NCBI RefSeq assembly: GCF_000019165.1 | Contig: NC_010337.2 | Span: 1,603,001 to 1,667,000 of the forward strand | DNA from: Heliomicrobium modesticaldum Ice1 | Lineage (GTDB): Bacteria > Bacillota > Desulfitobacteriia > Heliobacteriales > Heliobacteriaceae | Direction of reading: 5' to 3' | DNA: 64,000 nucleotides | Shown: one piece after another, positions 10,313-21,689 of the stretch | Position numbering within the stretch: position 1 is the first letter of the stretch | Layout of the letters: every line of letters begins with the position of its first letter | Made by a program: the position numbers and the translations under genes | Notes under the pieces: model-generated | What the model saw: the letters and a program-made list of their open reading frames with translations, nothing else | What the model was told of the DNA's origin: nothing | Databases searched by the model: none

Positions 10313-10780
10313 TCACCGAGCAGCGAAGTGCGCTCAGAGCCAGTGCAACAGTCGCTTCGTAAGAACCGCCGAGCGACAGTGCAAACCTTAGATAGAGCGC
10401 TGGAGTGAAACGGTGGCTCATCAGGTCACAGAAGCAAAGTGAGTAGGGGGGGAGGCCGCGTCATCTGTCTGACAGGTGGCGCCGTTTCCTCCCGGCTCCT
10501 CTTTCTCCCTTACGCACAATGCCGATAACATCGTCAATTCTGGCCGTCGGTCTTCGTGGTGATACCTGACCGGAAGCCAATTCGATAGAGTTAGTCCAGC
10601 GACCCCAATTTTCTTCTACTGCTCGAAGTCAGTACCATCGAACTTGATAGGGGCTTGTGAGTTTGGAGAAGCCGCAGCAGTACCGGGGGATTCCGGCATT
10701 GGCGGCTTTTTTTCATAAAATTGGATAATCATCGACGGGATGAATGCTTCCTATATGAAGAAAGGGACGGAGGGTTAACC
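10313..10780. other. glpK-glpA intergenic region
   Basis: No gene seen. A long imperfect hairpin at about 10451-10492 (GGAGGCCGCG...CTGTC / GACAGGTGGCGCC...CCTCC) may terminate the glpFK transcript. The 3' part contains the third copy of the GlpP-type leader motif and its terminator (10639-10714). Confidence 0.55.
10639..10714 (+). promoter_or_regulatory. Candidate GlpP antitermination leader 3 upstream of glpA
   Basis: CGAACTTGATAGGGGCTTGT then GAG...GGAG (10639-10668) matches the two glpF leader motifs in order and spacing, and runs directly into the hairpin AAGCCGC (10669-10675) / GCGGCTT (10702-10708) with a T run. It precedes glpA by about 70 bases, the arrangement expected for glycerol-3-phosphate dependent antitermination. 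Confidence 0.75.
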
Positions 10781-12385
10781 ATGGTAACCGAACGCGTTCA
10801 GGTGGTGGTGATCGGAGGCGGCGCCACTGGGACAGGCATCCTGCGCGACCTGGCCATGCGGGGCATTTCGGCCCTCCTGGTTGAGCAAGGCGACTTGGCC
10901 CACGGCACCAGTTCCCGCTTCCACGGGCTGCTGCACAGCGGCGGTCGCTATGCCGTCAAGGACAAAGAGGCGGCGAAAGAGTGCATCGAAGAGAATCTCC
11001 TGCTGCGTCGCCTGGCGCCCGACTGCATCGAGCCGACGGGTGGCCTCTTCGCCCAACTGCCGAGCGACGACCCGGCCTATGCCGACCAGTGGGTGAAGGC
11101 TTGCGCTGAGGCGGGCATCGAAACGGAAGAACTCGACGTGAAGACTTTGATCAAAAAATACCCCGTCCTCTCACCGAAGATCACCCGCGCCTTTACGGTG
11201 CCCGATGCGGCCGTCGATGGCTTCCGTCTGCTCTGGAGCAACGTCCATTCGGCTCGACGTTACGGCGCCCAAATGGCCAACTACAGCAAACTGACGGCGA
11301 TCCATTGTTCAAATGGCCGCGTCACCGGTGTGGAGATCACCAACACCCTAACCGGCGAAAAGCGCCCGATCGAATGCGAGATGGTGATCAACGCCGCCGG
11401 CGCCTGGGCCGGCGAAGTGACGGCACTGGCCGGCCTCGACGTGAGCATCATCAAGGATAAGGGCACCCTGCTCGCCTTTAACCATCGGTTGACCAACCAG
11501 GTCGTCAACCGCCTGCGCCCCCCCGGCGACGCCGACATCTTCGTTCCCCACGGCACCATTACGCTGCTGGGCACGACCTCAGTGGCGGTAGACGATCCCA
11601 ACAGCTTTAAGACGACTGATAAAGAGGTCCGGGAGATGCTTGCCGTCGGCCGGGAGATGATGCCCCGCATCGACGACTACCGAATCATCCGGGCCTTTGC
11701 GGGCGTGCGGCCCCTTTACCAAGCGGACAAGGGCGCCGGAGGCCGGGCGGTGACGCGCAACTTCGCGCTCATCGACCACGCGCAACGTGATGGCCTCACC
11801 GGCCTGATCAGCATCGTCGGCGGCAAGTTCACCACCTTCCGGTTGATGGCCGAAAAGACCGTTGACCTGGCTGCCAAAAAACTCGGCAACAGCACCCCCT
11901 GTCGGACGAAGGAAGAACCCCTCAGCGCGGCCCAGCCGGCGGAACTGATGGAGCGGGGGAAAAAGGTCTTCGGCGTCCCCGGCGCCAAGAAGGCGGCAGA
12001 GCGGCTCGGACAAGATTTCGCCAAGGTCGTCGCTGAGGCGGAGAAAGACCGCACCAAGCGCCGCATGTTCTGCGAGTGCGAGATGGTCAGCGCCGCCGAG
12101 ATCGACCATGTGGCCAGTGACGGCGACAGCAAGACCTTGAGCGATATCCGCCGCAAAACCCGCATGGGCATGGGCACCTGTCAGGGCATCTTCTGCAGCT
12201 ACCGCACCCTGGGGGCGATGAGCGACCACAAGCAGTTCACCGGCACCCACCGCGAGTTTTTGGCTGAGTTTTTGCAAAACCGCTGGCGCGGCGTCCGGGC
12301 GGTCCTCTGGGGCCAGCAACTGCGGGAAGCCCAACTGTCCTCGGAGATCTTCTGCACACTCTTCGGCATGGAGAGAATGAAATGA
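10781..12385 (+). CDS. glpA: Anaerobic glycerol-3-phosphate dehydrogenase subunit A
   Basis: A 534-residue FAD-dependent dehydrogenase oxidising glycerol-3-phosphate to dihydroxyacetone phosphate. The N-terminal dinucleotide fold is VVVIGGGATGTGILRDLA, and HGTSSRFHGLLHSGGRYAV is the family FAD motif. The C-terminal third has a BFD-like iron-sulfur cysteine set, CEC...GTCQGIFC, which is typical of GlpA rather than GlpD. ATG 10781 follows GGACGGAGGGTTAACC; an in-frame codon 60 bases upstream lacks a ribosome site. It overlaps glpB by the ATGATG junction, and glpABC is clearly one operon. Confidence 0.94.
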   Translation: MVTERVQVVVIGGGATGTGILRDLAMRGISALLVEQGDLAHGTSSRFHGLLHSGGRYAVKDKEAAKECIEENLLLRRLAPDCIEPTGGLFAQLPSDDPAYADQWVKACAEAGIETEELDVKTLIKKYPVLSPKITRAFTVPDAAVDGFRLLWSNVHSARRYGAQMANYSKLTAIHCSNGRVTGVEITNTLTGEKRPIECEMVINAAGAWAGEVTALAGLDVSIIKDKGTLLAFNHRLTNQVVNRLRPPGDADIFVPHGTITLLGTTSVAVDDPNSFKTTDKEVREMLAVGREMMPRIDDYRIIRAFAGVRPLYQADKGAGGRAVTRNFALIDHAQRDGLTGLISIVGGKFTTFRLMAEKTVDLAAKKLGNSTPCRTKEEPLSAAQPAELMERGKKVFGVPGAKKAAERLGQDFAKVVAEAEKDRTKRRMFCECEMVSAAEIDHVASDGDSKTLSDIRRKTRMGMGTCQGIFCSYRTLGAMSDHKQFTGTHREFLAEFLQNRWRGVRAVLWGQQLREAQLSSEIFCTLFGMERMK

Positions 12386-13647
12386 TGAATAAAAAAACAG
12401 ATGTGTTGATCATAGGCGCCGGACTGTCCGGCCTGCTGGCCGCCGCCAAAGCGGTTGAATCGGGTAAAGGAGTCACTGTAGCCGCTAAAGGCATGGGCTC
12501 GCTCAGCCTGTCTTCAGGCTGCATCGACCTCTGGGGATACGACATCGATGACCCCCAACGGGTCTGCCAAAACCCTTTGGCCCAGATCGCCCGCCTGAAC
12601 GAAGTAAACCCTGAACACCCCTACACGAAAGTGGCCGATGTGCTCGAAGAGAGCCTGCGCTACTTCCAGGGCCTGACGGAACGCTACGGCTGCCCGTACC
12701 GCGACAACGGCGGCGCCAACTGGCTGCTGCCGACAGCCCTCGGCACCTTCCGGCCCTCCTTCCTGGCGCCGCCTTCGATGGCCCTCAGGGACCTGGACAA
12801 GGCTAAGCGGATCGTCATCGTCGGCTATGAAGAACTGAAGGATTTTTACCCCGAAGTGATGGCTTCCAACCTGGCCCGCAACGGCAACCTGCCTGAATCG
12901 GTGAAGCTGACCGTCGTCAAGCTGCGCAGCGCCTGGAAAAAACTTTACGCCACCACCCTGGCCCACCGTTTAGAGCAAGCCGAGGGGATCCGGGAAGCGG
13001 TGGAGCAGATCAAAGCCCACATCGTCGATGGAACGGTGGTCCTCTTCCCGCCGGTGCTCGGCGAACGCCTCGATATCGACGTGACCGGCCAGCTCGCGAA
13101 AGCCCTGGGCGCACCCGTCTACGAAGTGGCCAACATCCCGCCGGCCCTCCCGGGACAGCGATTGCAGCAACTGCTGCTCAAGCACCTGCGCAACGCCGGC
13201 GTCGATGTGATCATCGGCTGCACCTTCACCGGCGCCAAGGTAGAGGGCAACCGCTGCCTTCAGGTGACAGCCGAAGGGGCAGGCAAGACCTTCACCTTCT
13301 CGGCCAAGACCTATATCCTGGCCACGGGCGCCTTCGTCGGCGGCGGCCTGGACAGCCGGATCGGCGAGGCGCGGGAAGTCATCTTCAACCTGCCTGTCCG
13401 CACGGCAGAAAAATGGGCTTCCGGCGAGTTCCTCTCCATGAACGGCCACGGCTTCAACCGCTTCGGCATCGCCGTCAACGATCGGTTGCAGCCCCTTGAC
13501 AGGGAAGGCCGGGTCTGCCTGGAAAATGTGCGGATCACCGGCGCCAACCTGGCCGGCGCCAACGGTCCCATTGAGAAATGCGGCAACGGCATCGCCGTCG
13601 CTTCCGGCTACAAGGCCGGCAAGCTCGCCGGGGAGGTGGCACAATGA
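12382..13647 (+). CDS. glpB: Anaerobic glycerol-3-phosphate dehydrogenase subunit B
   Basis: A 421-residue flavoprotein subunit of the GlpABC complex. It starts with DVLIIGAGLSGLLAAAKAVE, an FAD/NAD-binding fold, and ends with the FAD-contact region ITGANLAGANGPIEKCGNGI. It overlaps glpA by four bases at its start and glpC by four at its end, so it is translationally coupled to both. In the E. coli complex GlpB passes electrons between GlpA and the membrane-anchored GlpC. Confidence 0.92.
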   Translation: MMNKKTDVLIIGAGLSGLLAAAKAVESGKGVTVAAKGMGSLSLSSGCIDLWGYDIDDPQRVCQNPLAQIARLNEVNPEHPYTKVADVLEESLRYFQGLTERYGCPYRDNGGANWLLPTALGTFRPSFLAPPSMALRDLDKAKRIVIVGYEELKDFYPEVMASNLARNGNLPESVKLTVVKLRSAWKKLYATTLAHRLEQAEGIREAVEQIKAHIVDGTVVLFPPVLGERLDIDVTGQLAKALGAPVYEVANIPPALPGQRLQQLLLKHLRNAGVDVIIGCTFTGAKVEGNRCLQVTAEGAGKTFTFSAKTYILATGAFVGGGLDSRIGEAREVIFNLPVRTAEKWASGEFLSMNGHGFNRFGIAVNDRLQPLDREGRVCLENVRITGANLAGANGPIEKCGNGIAVASGYKAGKLAGEVAQ

Positions 13648-14840
13648 GTCAGGACCGTCATCTCATCCTCGACAACTGCATCAAATGCAACATCTGTGTG
13701 GCCAACTGCCCCGTCGTCAAGGTGACCGACCAGTATGCCGGACCGAAACAGAACGGCCCCGACCTGGAGCGCTTCCGCCTCGACGAACCGGCCGCCGTTC
13801 ATCCCTCCATCGGCTACTGCAGCAACTGCAAGACCTGTGACTTCGTCTGTCCCTCCGGCGTCAACGTAGCGACCATGAACTGCAAGGCCAAAGGGGAGTA
13901 TGTGGCCCTCAACGGCGCCCCACTTCGCGACCAGGTGCTAGGCCGGGTCGAATTGATCTGCAAAGCCGCCCAGATCGCGCCGTCTATCGTCAACTGGGCC
14001 GCCGGCGTCGGTCCCTTCCGGGCCATGGGGGAAGCTCTCTTCGGCGTCGCCGCCCAAATGCCCTTCCCGCGCTTCGCCACCAAAACGTTCCTGCAACAGT
14101 TTAAGCCGAAAAAGATCGCCCACCCGAAAGGGAAGGTGCTCTATTATCCCGGCTGCTATGTGAACTACTACACCCCCGAGGTGGGCCTGGCGCTGGCTAA
14201 GGTCTTCGCCCACAACGGTATCGAGATGGTTGTCGATGACTTCAACTGCTGCGGCCTGCCGACCGTCTCCAACGGCCTCATGGATGCGGCCAAAGCCTAC
14301 GGCGTCAACAACCTGGCCAAGCTGAACCGCTACATCAAGGAAGGCTACGCCGTCGTTACCACCTGTCCGAGCTGCAACCTGATGCTGCGTCAGGAGTACC
14401 ATGAACTCTTCGACATGGACACGACCTTGGTGACGGAAAACACCTACGACGCCTTCGAGTACCTACTGATGTGCCATGAGAAGGGACAACTGGACAGGAA
14501 CCTGAAACGGCTGCCCCGGCGTTACGGCTACCACCAGCCCTGTCACCTGCGCGCCGTCGGCTATGGCGTTCCCTCCCTGGAGATCCTGCGGCTCATCCCC
14601 GAACTCCAGGTAACTGCCCTCGACGCCGGTTGTTGCGGCCTTTCGGGCAGCTACGGCTTCAAAAAAGAAAAATACCCCATCGCCCGCGAGATCGGCCAGA
14701 ACATCGTCCGGGCCGTGGCAGACACGGGCGTCAAACAGGCCGTCACCGAATGCGGCATGTGCCAGTTGCAGGTCAATCATGTGACCGGTCTGCCCGTGGT
14801 CCATCCCATCCAGCTGCTGGCTGAAGCTTACGGGCTGTAG
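13644..14840 (+). CDS. glpC: Anaerobic glycerol-3-phosphate dehydrogenase subunit C
   Basis: A 398-residue iron-sulfur subunit. Two 4Fe-4S motifs lie near the N-terminus (CIKCNICVANCP and CSNCKTCDFVCP), and two CCG domains follow (FNCCGLP and GCCGLSGSYG), as in heterodisulfide-reductase-like electron carriers. It probably links GlpAB to the quinone pool at the membrane. ATG 13644 overlaps the glpB stop. pyk begins only 13 bases after its stop, so the glycerol and glycolysis genes are probably co-transcribed. Confidence 0.94.
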   Translation: MSQDRHLILDNCIKCNICVANCPVVKVTDQYAGPKQNGPDLERFRLDEPAAVHPSIGYCSNCKTCDFVCPSGVNVATMNCKAKGEYVALNGAPLRDQVLGRVELICKAAQIAPSIVNWAAGVGPFRAMGEALFGVAAQMPFPRFATKTFLQQFKPKKIAHPKGKVLYYPGCYVNYYTPEVGLALAKVFAHNGIEMVVDDFNCCGLPTVSNGLMDAAKAYGVNNLAKLNRYIKEGYAVVTTCPSCNLMLRQEYHELFDMDTTLVTENTYDAFEYLLMCHEKGQLDRNLKRLPRRYGYHQPCHLRAVGYGVPSLEILRLIPELQVTALDAGCCGLSGSYGFKKEKYPIAREIGQNIVRAVADTGVKQAVTECGMCQLQVNHVTGLPVVHPIQLLAEAYGL

Positions 14841-14853
14841 AAAGAGGTATCCC

Positions 14854-16590
14854 ATGCGAAGGACAAAAATCGTCTGCACCATCGGGCCGGCCAGTGAACA
14901 CCCGGACACCCTGAGAGAGATCATCCGTTCCGGCATGAACGTGGCCCGCCTCAACTTCTCTCACGGCTCCCATGAGGAACATGGACGCCGCATAGAGAAC
15001 ATCCGCCGCATCGCTGCCGAACTCGGCGCCAACGTAGCCATCCTGCTGGATACCAAGGGACCGGAGATCCGCACCGGCGATTTTGCCGCTCCGCCGATCT
15101 TTTTGGAAGCAGGTCAGCGCTTCACCTTGACGACCGATCCCATCCTCGGCGACGCCTCGCGGGTCTCCGTCACCTATGCCGACCTGCCCAAGGACGTGTC
15201 GCCGGGCGTCCGCATCCTCGTCGATGACGGCCTCATCGAACTGGAAGTAGAGGCAGTCGAAGGCAACGACGTCATCTGCCGCGTCCTCAACGGCGGTAAG
15301 GTCTCCAACAAAAAAGGCGTCAATGTTCCCGGCATCTCCATCAACCTGCCCTCGGTCACCGAAAAGGACATCGCCGACATCCGCTTCGGCATCGAACAGA
15401 AGGTCGATTTCATCGCCGCTTCCTTCGTCCGCAAGGCCGCCGATGTGCTGGCTATCCGCAAGATCCTAGAAGAGGGCGGCGCTGACATCGAGATCATCTC
15501 CAAGATCGAGAGCAGCGAAGCGGTGGACAACCTGGACGAGATCATCCAGGCCTCTGACGGCATCATGGTCGCCCGGGGCGACCTGGGCGTGGAGATCCCC
15601 GCCGAAGAGGTGCCTATCCTGCAAAAATCGATCATCGCCGAATGCAACCGCCTCGGCAAACCGGTGATCACGGCCACCCAGATGCTCGACTCCATGATGA
15701 ACAACCCCCGGCCGACCCGCGCCGAGGCCAGCGACGTGGCCAACGCCATCTTCGACGGCACCGACGCCATCATGCTCTCGGGCGAGACGGCCAACGGCAA
15801 GTACCCTGTCGTCGCCGTTCAGACGATGGACCGCATCGCCCGGCGCGCCGAATCGTCCTTGCAAAGGAACCAGCCGGTCCACAACGGCAAGACCAGCGTC
15901 ACCGACGCCATCGGTCAGGCCGTCTGCGTCACAGCGACCCAATTGGGGGCGGCGGCCATCATCACCGCAACAGCCTCCGGTTACACGGCCCGCATGATCG
16001 CCCGCTACCGTCCCCAGGCGCCCATCGTCGCCGTCACCCCTCGACCGGAAGTGCTGCGCCGTTTGGCCCTCCTCTGGGGCGTCGTTCCCTTGCCATCGGT
16101 CCAATTGACCGATACGGACCGCATGCTGGCGACAGCCGTCGATGTGGCCGTCGAACATGACCTGATCCAAGGCGGCGACCTCGTCGTCATCACCGCCGGC
16201 GTGCCCGTCGGCGTGCAGGGCTCGACAAACCTGCTCAAGGTCCACACCGTCGGCAAAGCAGCGGCACGGGGCACCGGCATCGTCGCCCGGTCGGTCACCG
16301 GCAAGGCGAGGGTTGCCCGCACCGTCACCGAAGCTGCTGACCTGCAAGCAGGCGAGATCCTCATCGCCATCGGCACCGATGCCGACTACGTCCCTTACCT
16401 GAAAAACGCTGCCGCCATCGTCTGCGAAGAGGGCGGCCTCACCTCCCACGCCGCCATCATGGCCTTAGAGTACCGCATCCCTGCCATCGTCGGTGTCGAC
16501 AATGCCCTGTCCCTCTTTGAGACAGGGGAGACGATCACCGTCGACGGCCGGCGCGGCCTGATCTACCGGGGGACGGCGAAAGTCCTCTAG
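14854..16590 (+). CDS. pyk: Pyruvate kinase with C-terminal PEP-utiliser mobile domain
   Basis: A 578-residue pyruvate kinase, making ATP and pyruvate from PEP and ADP. It begins RRTKIVCTIGPASE; the substrate-site segments DTKGPEIRTG, ISKIESSEAVDN and MVARGDLGVEIP are intact. Beyond the usual ~475 residues it carries the extra domain of many Firmicutes enzymes, with the phosphohistidine-type motif GGLTSHAAI near residue 530. It follows glpC by 13 bases and is followed by a 350-base gap, so it seems to end the glpA transcript. Confidence 0.96.
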   Translation: MRRTKIVCTIGPASEHPDTLREIIRSGMNVARLNFSHGSHEEHGRRIENIRRIAAELGANVAILLDTKGPEIRTGDFAAPPIFLEAGQRFTLTTDPILGDASRVSVTYADLPKDVSPGVRILVDDGLIELEVEAVEGNDVICRVLNGGKVSNKKGVNVPGISINLPSVTEKDIADIRFGIEQKVDFIAASFVRKAADVLAIRKILEEGGADIEIISKIESSEAVDNLDEIIQASDGIMVARGDLGVEIPAEEVPILQKSIIAECNRLGKPVITATQMLDSMMNNPRPTRAEASDVANAIFDGTDAIMLSGETANGKYPVVAVQTMDRIARRAESSLQRNQPVHNGKTSVTDAIGQAVCVTATQLGAAAIITATASGYTARMIARYRPQAPIVAVTPRPEVLRRLALLWGVVPLPSVQLTDTDRMLATAVDVAVEHDLIQGGDLVVITAGVPVGVQGSTNLLKVHTVGKAAARGTGIVARSVTGKARVARTVTEAADLQAGEILIAIGTDADYVPYLKNAAAIVCEEGGLTSHAAIMALEYRIPAIVGVDNALSLFETGETITVDGRRGLIYRGTAKVL

Positions 16591-16942
16591 GGATCTGCGC
16601 GAATAGCAGGGGTCGCTCAAGAGAATCACTCCTGCCGAAAAGTGGAGAAGCGCCGCTCGACTCCTCGCACTGTCCATTCAACTTGACACAAGGGCCCGGA
16701 GGATTAGAGCAGGCCGCGGAGTGGATCGGAGATCCATTCTTCGCGCCTGCTCCTCCTGTAACACTGAGCAGCGACGAAAAGCTGCCCCAATAAGATCTTG
16801 ACAAAAACAGGCATCCCGACAAAGACAAGCATCCCGTTAAAGGCAAACACTCCATCGAAAACAAAGGCCCATCAAAAACAAAGGCCCCGTCGAAAACAAA
16901 CACCCCACCAAAAATGAAAAAATGATGCGGAGGAATGCAACC
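16591..16942. other. pyk-gapA intergenic region
   Basis: About 350 bases without a gene. Two TTGACA boxes (16683-16688 and 16798-16803) are possible -35 elements, but no matching -10 was found at 16-18 bases. The 3' third is an 18-bp tandem repeat (see 16804-16910), followed by the gapA ribosome site GCGGAGGA at 16927-16934. Confidence 0.5.
16804..16910 (+). repeat. 18-bp imperfect tandem repeat upstream of gapA (six units)
   Basis: Six consecutive units of 18, 18, 18, 17, 18 and 18 bases share the pattern AAAACAAAG-C-CCC-TCG. Starts are 16804, 16822, 16840, 16858, 16875 and 16893. The array stops 33 bases before the gapA ATG and lies in its untranslated leader or promoter region. On the plus strand it is C- and A-rich with almost no G-C pairing potential, so it would be an unstructured leader. 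Confidence 0.8.
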
Positions 16943-17968
16943 ATGACTACCAAAATCGCCATCAACGGATTTGGCCGGATCGGCCGCAACGTGCTGCGGG
17001 CCATGCTGAAGCGGGACATGCTGAAAGCCGGTTCTGACCTAGAGATCGTCGCCCTCAACGACCTGACCAGCCCGGAAACGCTGGCTCACCTGCTCCAGTA
17101 CGACTCTGTCCATGGCGAACTGCCTTACGAAGTCACCGTCTCCGACAAGGCGATCGCCGTCAACGGCGTCGAGATCAAGGTCTGCGCCGAAACAGATCCC
17201 GCCAAACTGCCCTGGAAAGAGCTCGGCGTCGACATCGTCGTCGAATCGACAGGCCGCTTCACGAAAGGCCCCGATGCGGCCAAGCACATCCAGGCCGGCG
17301 CCAAAAAGGTGATCATCTCGGCTCCCGGCAAAGACATCGACGCCACCATCGTCATGGGCGTCAATGACCATACATACGACGCCGCCAACCACCACGTCGT
17401 CTCCAACGCCTCCTGCACCACCAACTGCCTGGCCCCCTTCGCCAAGGTGCTCCATGAGCAGTTCGGCATCGTCCGCGGCCTGATGACGACGGTTCACGCC
17501 TACACGAACGACCAGCGCATCCTCGACCTGCCCCACAGCGACCTGCGCCGCGCCCGCGCCGCCGGTCAGTCGATCATCCCCACCACCACCGGCGCCGCCA
17601 AGGCCGTCGCCCTCGTCCTGCCCGAACTGAAAGGCAAGCTGAACGGCTTTGCCATGCGCGTCCCCACCCCCAACGTCTCCGTCGTCGACTTGGTAGCTGA
17701 ACTGGAAAAACCGGCCACCGAAGAAGCGATCAACAGCGCCCTGAAGGCCGCCGCTGAAGGCCCCTTAAAAGGCATCCTGGCCTTCTGTGAAAAACCCCTC
17801 GTCTCCCGCGACTTCAACGGCAATCCCCACTCCTCCATCGTCGACGCCCCCTCCACGATGGTCCTCGACGGCAAGATGGCCAAAGTCGTCGCCTGGTATG
17901 ACAACGAGTGGGGCTATTCCAACCGCGTTGTCGACCTGGCCCTGCTGATGGCCGCAAAGGGGCTGTAA
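16943..17968 (+). CDS. gapA: Glyceraldehyde-3-phosphate dehydrogenase
   Basis: A 341-residue NAD-dependent GAPDH. N-terminal Rossmann motif [15 protein letters not shown]; catalytic [12 protein letters not shown] with the nucleophile at about Cys158; C-terminal [15 protein letters not shown]. The residue pattern [21 protein letters not shown] region is that of glycolytic, NAD-type enzymes. ATG 16943 is placed 8 bases after GCGGAGGA. First gene of a gap-pgk-tpi unit; pgk starts 2 bases after its stop. Confidence 0.97.
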   Translation: MTTKIAINGFGRIGRNVLRAMLKRDMLKAGSDLEIVALNDLTSPETLAHLLQYDSVHGELPYEVTVSDKAIAVNGVEIKVCAETDPAKLPWKELGVDIVVESTGRFTKGPDAAKHIQAGAKKVIISAPGKDIDATIVMGVNDHTYDAANHHVVSNASCTTNCLAPFAKVLHEQFGIVRGLMTTVHAYTNDQRILDLPHSDLRRARAAGQSIIPTTTGAAKAVALVLPELKGKLNGFAMRVPTPNVSVVDLVAELEKPATEEAINSALKAAAEGPLKGILAFCEKPLVSRDFNGNPHSSIVDAPSTMVLDGKMAKVVAWYDNEWGYSNRVVDLALLMAAKGL

Positions 17969-17970
17969 GC

Positions 17971-19155
17971 ATGGAGAAGATCTCCCTTCGCGATATCGAC
18001 GTGCGGGGCAAGCGCGTCCTCGTCCGGGAGGACCTGAACGTCCCCCTCAAAAAGGGCGTCATCACCGACGACACGCGCATCCGCATGACCTTGCCGACGC
18101 TGCAATACCTGATCGACCGGGGGGCGCGGGTGATCGTCGCCTCCCACCTGGGCCGCCCGAAAGGCCAGCCTGTCGATGAATTCCGCCTGACCCCCGTGGC
18201 CAAGCGCCTGGCCGAGCTCCTCGGCAAACCAGTCGCCAAGGTCGACGACGTCATCGGTCCGGAAGTCCAGGCCGCCGTCGCTGCCATGCAAGAGGGCGAC
18301 GTGCTTCTCTTAGAGAACGTCCGCTTCTATAAGGAAGAAGAAAAGAACGATAAGGCTTACGCCAAAGCCTTGGCCGACTTGGCCGACATCTACGTCAACG
18401 ACGCCTTCGGCACCTCCCACCGCGCCCACGCCTCCACGGCTGGCGTCGCCGACTTCCTGCCGGCCGTGGCCGGATTTCTCATGGAAAAAGAGTTGTCCAT
18501 GCTCGGCAAGGCCGTCACCAACCCGGAAAGACCCTTCGTCGCCGTCATCGGCGGCGCCAAGGTCTCTGACAAGATCGGCGTCATCGAAAACCTCTTGAAC
18601 AAGGTGGACAGCCTGATCATTGGCGGCGGCATGGCCAACACCTTCCTGCGCGCCCTCGGCTACGAGACGGGCAATTCCCTCGTCGAGACCGATAAGGTCG
18701 ACCTGGCCGGCGAACTGATCCTGCGCGCCAAGGCGCAGAAGGTCAACCTGCTGCTGCCCACCGATGTCGTCGTCGCCCAGGCCTTTGAGGCCGGCGCGCC
18801 CCAGAAGACGGTCGCCGTCAACGCCATCGAGCCCGGCTGGATGGCCCTCGACATCGGCCCCGAGACGGCCAAAGGCTACGCTGACGTGGTCAAAGAGGCG
18901 GCTACCGTGCTGTGGAACGGCCCCATGGGCGTCTTCGAGATCGACGACTTCGCCAAGGGAACGGAAGCCGTCGCCCGGGCCATGGCCGAGTGCCGGGGCA
19001 TCACCGTCATCGGCGGCGGTGACTCGGTGGCCGCTGTCAACAAGGTCGGTGTGGCCGAACGGATGAGCCACATCTCCACCGGCGGCGGCGCCTCCCTGGA
19101 ATTCCTGGAAGGCAAGACCTTGCCTGGCGTGGCCGTCCTACGGGACAAAAAATAG
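17971..19155 (+). CDS. pgk: Phosphoglycerate kinase
   Basis: A 394-residue monofunctional kinase passing the acyl phosphate of 1,3-bisphosphoglycerate to ADP. Signatures: [33 protein letters not shown] and the C-terminal nucleotide loop [13 protein letters not shown] followed by [15 protein letters not shown]. The start at ATG 17971 gives the usual length and removes a non-homologous extension into gapA. It is not fused to triosephosphate isomerase, unlike in some thermophiles. Confidence 0.97.
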   Translation: MEKISLRDIDVRGKRVLVREDLNVPLKKGVITDDTRIRMTLPTLQYLIDRGARVIVASHLGRPKGQPVDEFRLTPVAKRLAELLGKPVAKVDDVIGPEVQAAVAAMQEGDVLLLENVRFYKEEEKNDKAYAKALADLADIYVNDAFGTSHRAHASTAGVADFLPAVAGFLMEKELSMLGKAVTNPERPFVAVIGGAKVSDKIGVIENLLNKVDSLIIGGGMANTFLRALGYETGNSLVETDKVDLAGELILRAKAQKVNLLLPTDVVVAQAFEAGAPQKTVAVNAIEPGWMALDIGPETAKGYADVVKEAATVLWNGPMGVFEIDDFAKGTEAVARAMAECRGITVIGGGDSVAAVNKVGVAERMSHISTGGGASLEFLEGKTLPGVAVLRDKK

Positions 19156-19248
19156 AGATCTCGAACAGAGAAAAAAACACCTATATCTGTAGAAAACGAG
19201 ACCACTCACATTTTGGAACGCCATACAGAAGGGGAGCGGAATAAAGAC

Positions 19249-20001
19249 ATGCGCAGACCCATCATTGCCGGCAACTGGAAGATGCACAAGACCATTGCGG
19301 AGGCCGTTCAACTGGCCGAGGCCTTGAAAAGGCAGCAGGGAGAACCGCAGGCGGAGATCGTCCTCTGCCCGCCCTTTACGGCCCTGGCCGCCGTGGCAGC
19401 CGTCATCCAAGACAGCCCCATCGCCTTGGGCGCCCAGAACATGCACTGGGAAGAGCAGGGCGCCTTCACCGGCGAGATCTCACCGAATATGCTCAAAGAC
19501 GTCGGCTGCGCCTATGTGATCCTCGGCCATTCGGAGCGGCGCCAGTACTTCGGTGAAACGGACGAACTCGTCAACGGCAAAGTGAAAGCCGCTCTCACCC
19601 ATGCCTTGACGCCCATCGTCTGCGTCGGCGAGACCCTGGCCCAGCGGGAAGCGGGGGAGACGGAGGCCATCGTCGCCACCCAGACCCGCGGCGCCTTGGC
19701 CGGACTCGCGCCTGAGGCCGTCGCCTCCCTGGTCATCGCCTACGAGCCTGTCTGGGCCATCGGCACCGGCAAAACCGCCTCTGACGACGACGCCCAGCAG
19801 GTCATCGCCTTCATCCGCGCCACCGTGGCCGCCGAATTCGGCAACGCGGCGGCAGAGGCGGTCCGCATCCAATACGGCGGCAGCGTGAAAGCGGCCAATG
19901 CGGCGAGCCTCCTCTCCCGCCCCGACATTGACGGCGCCCTCGTCGGAGGCGCCAGTTTGAAAGCGGCAGATTTTCAAGGGATCATCGACGGCGTCCGCTA
20001 G
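19249..20001 (+). CDS. tpiA: Triosephosphate isomerase
   Basis: A 250-residue TIM-barrel enzyme interconverting dihydroxyacetone phosphate and glyceraldehyde-3-phosphate. It is the step that feeds GlpABC product into the lower glycolysis encoded next to it. Motifs: IIAGNWKMHKT (catalytic Lys), ILGHSERR (catalytic His) and AYEPVWAIGTGKTA (catalytic Glu). ATG 19249 has GGGGAGCGGA upstream. An imperfect hairpin without a T run follows the stop (about 20002-20038). Confidence 0.97.
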   Translation: MRRPIIAGNWKMHKTIAEAVQLAEALKRQQGEPQAEIVLCPPFTALAAVAAVIQDSPIALGAQNMHWEEQGAFTGEISPNMLKDVGCAYVILGHSERRQYFGETDELVNGKVKAALTHALTPIVCVGETLAQREAGETEAIVATQTRGALAGLAPEAVASLVIAYEPVWAIGTGKTASDDDAQQVIAFIRATVAAEFGNAAAEAVRIQYGGSVKAANAASLLSRPDIDGALVGGASLKAADFQGIIDGVR

Positions 20002-20123
20002 GGCCGGTTGCGCAGAACATACTGACGCAATCGGGCCTAGTCAATACGGCGAATCAATGAGGCGAGAGGATCCCCAACAGATGGTTGACTTGAATACAGC
20101 ATCATGGCGCCTTTATGCGCTGA

Positions 20124-21561
<1,438 letters not shown>

Positions 21562-21689
21562 CGATACAACAACCCCTGCAGGGCCATGCCATGGTAAGAC
21601 ACCCCTCTTTGCTGTAATTCAACTGAATGCGGGCAGAAGGGAAACCATCGGCATGGCGCTTTTTTTTAACCGTGTGGAGGAGCGATACC

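Noticed and set aside
16535-16903. Minus-strand frame with Phe-x-Gly-like repeats before gapA
   Set aside because: The apparent protein repeat is a by-product of the 18-bp DNA tandem repeat, whose length is a multiple of three.
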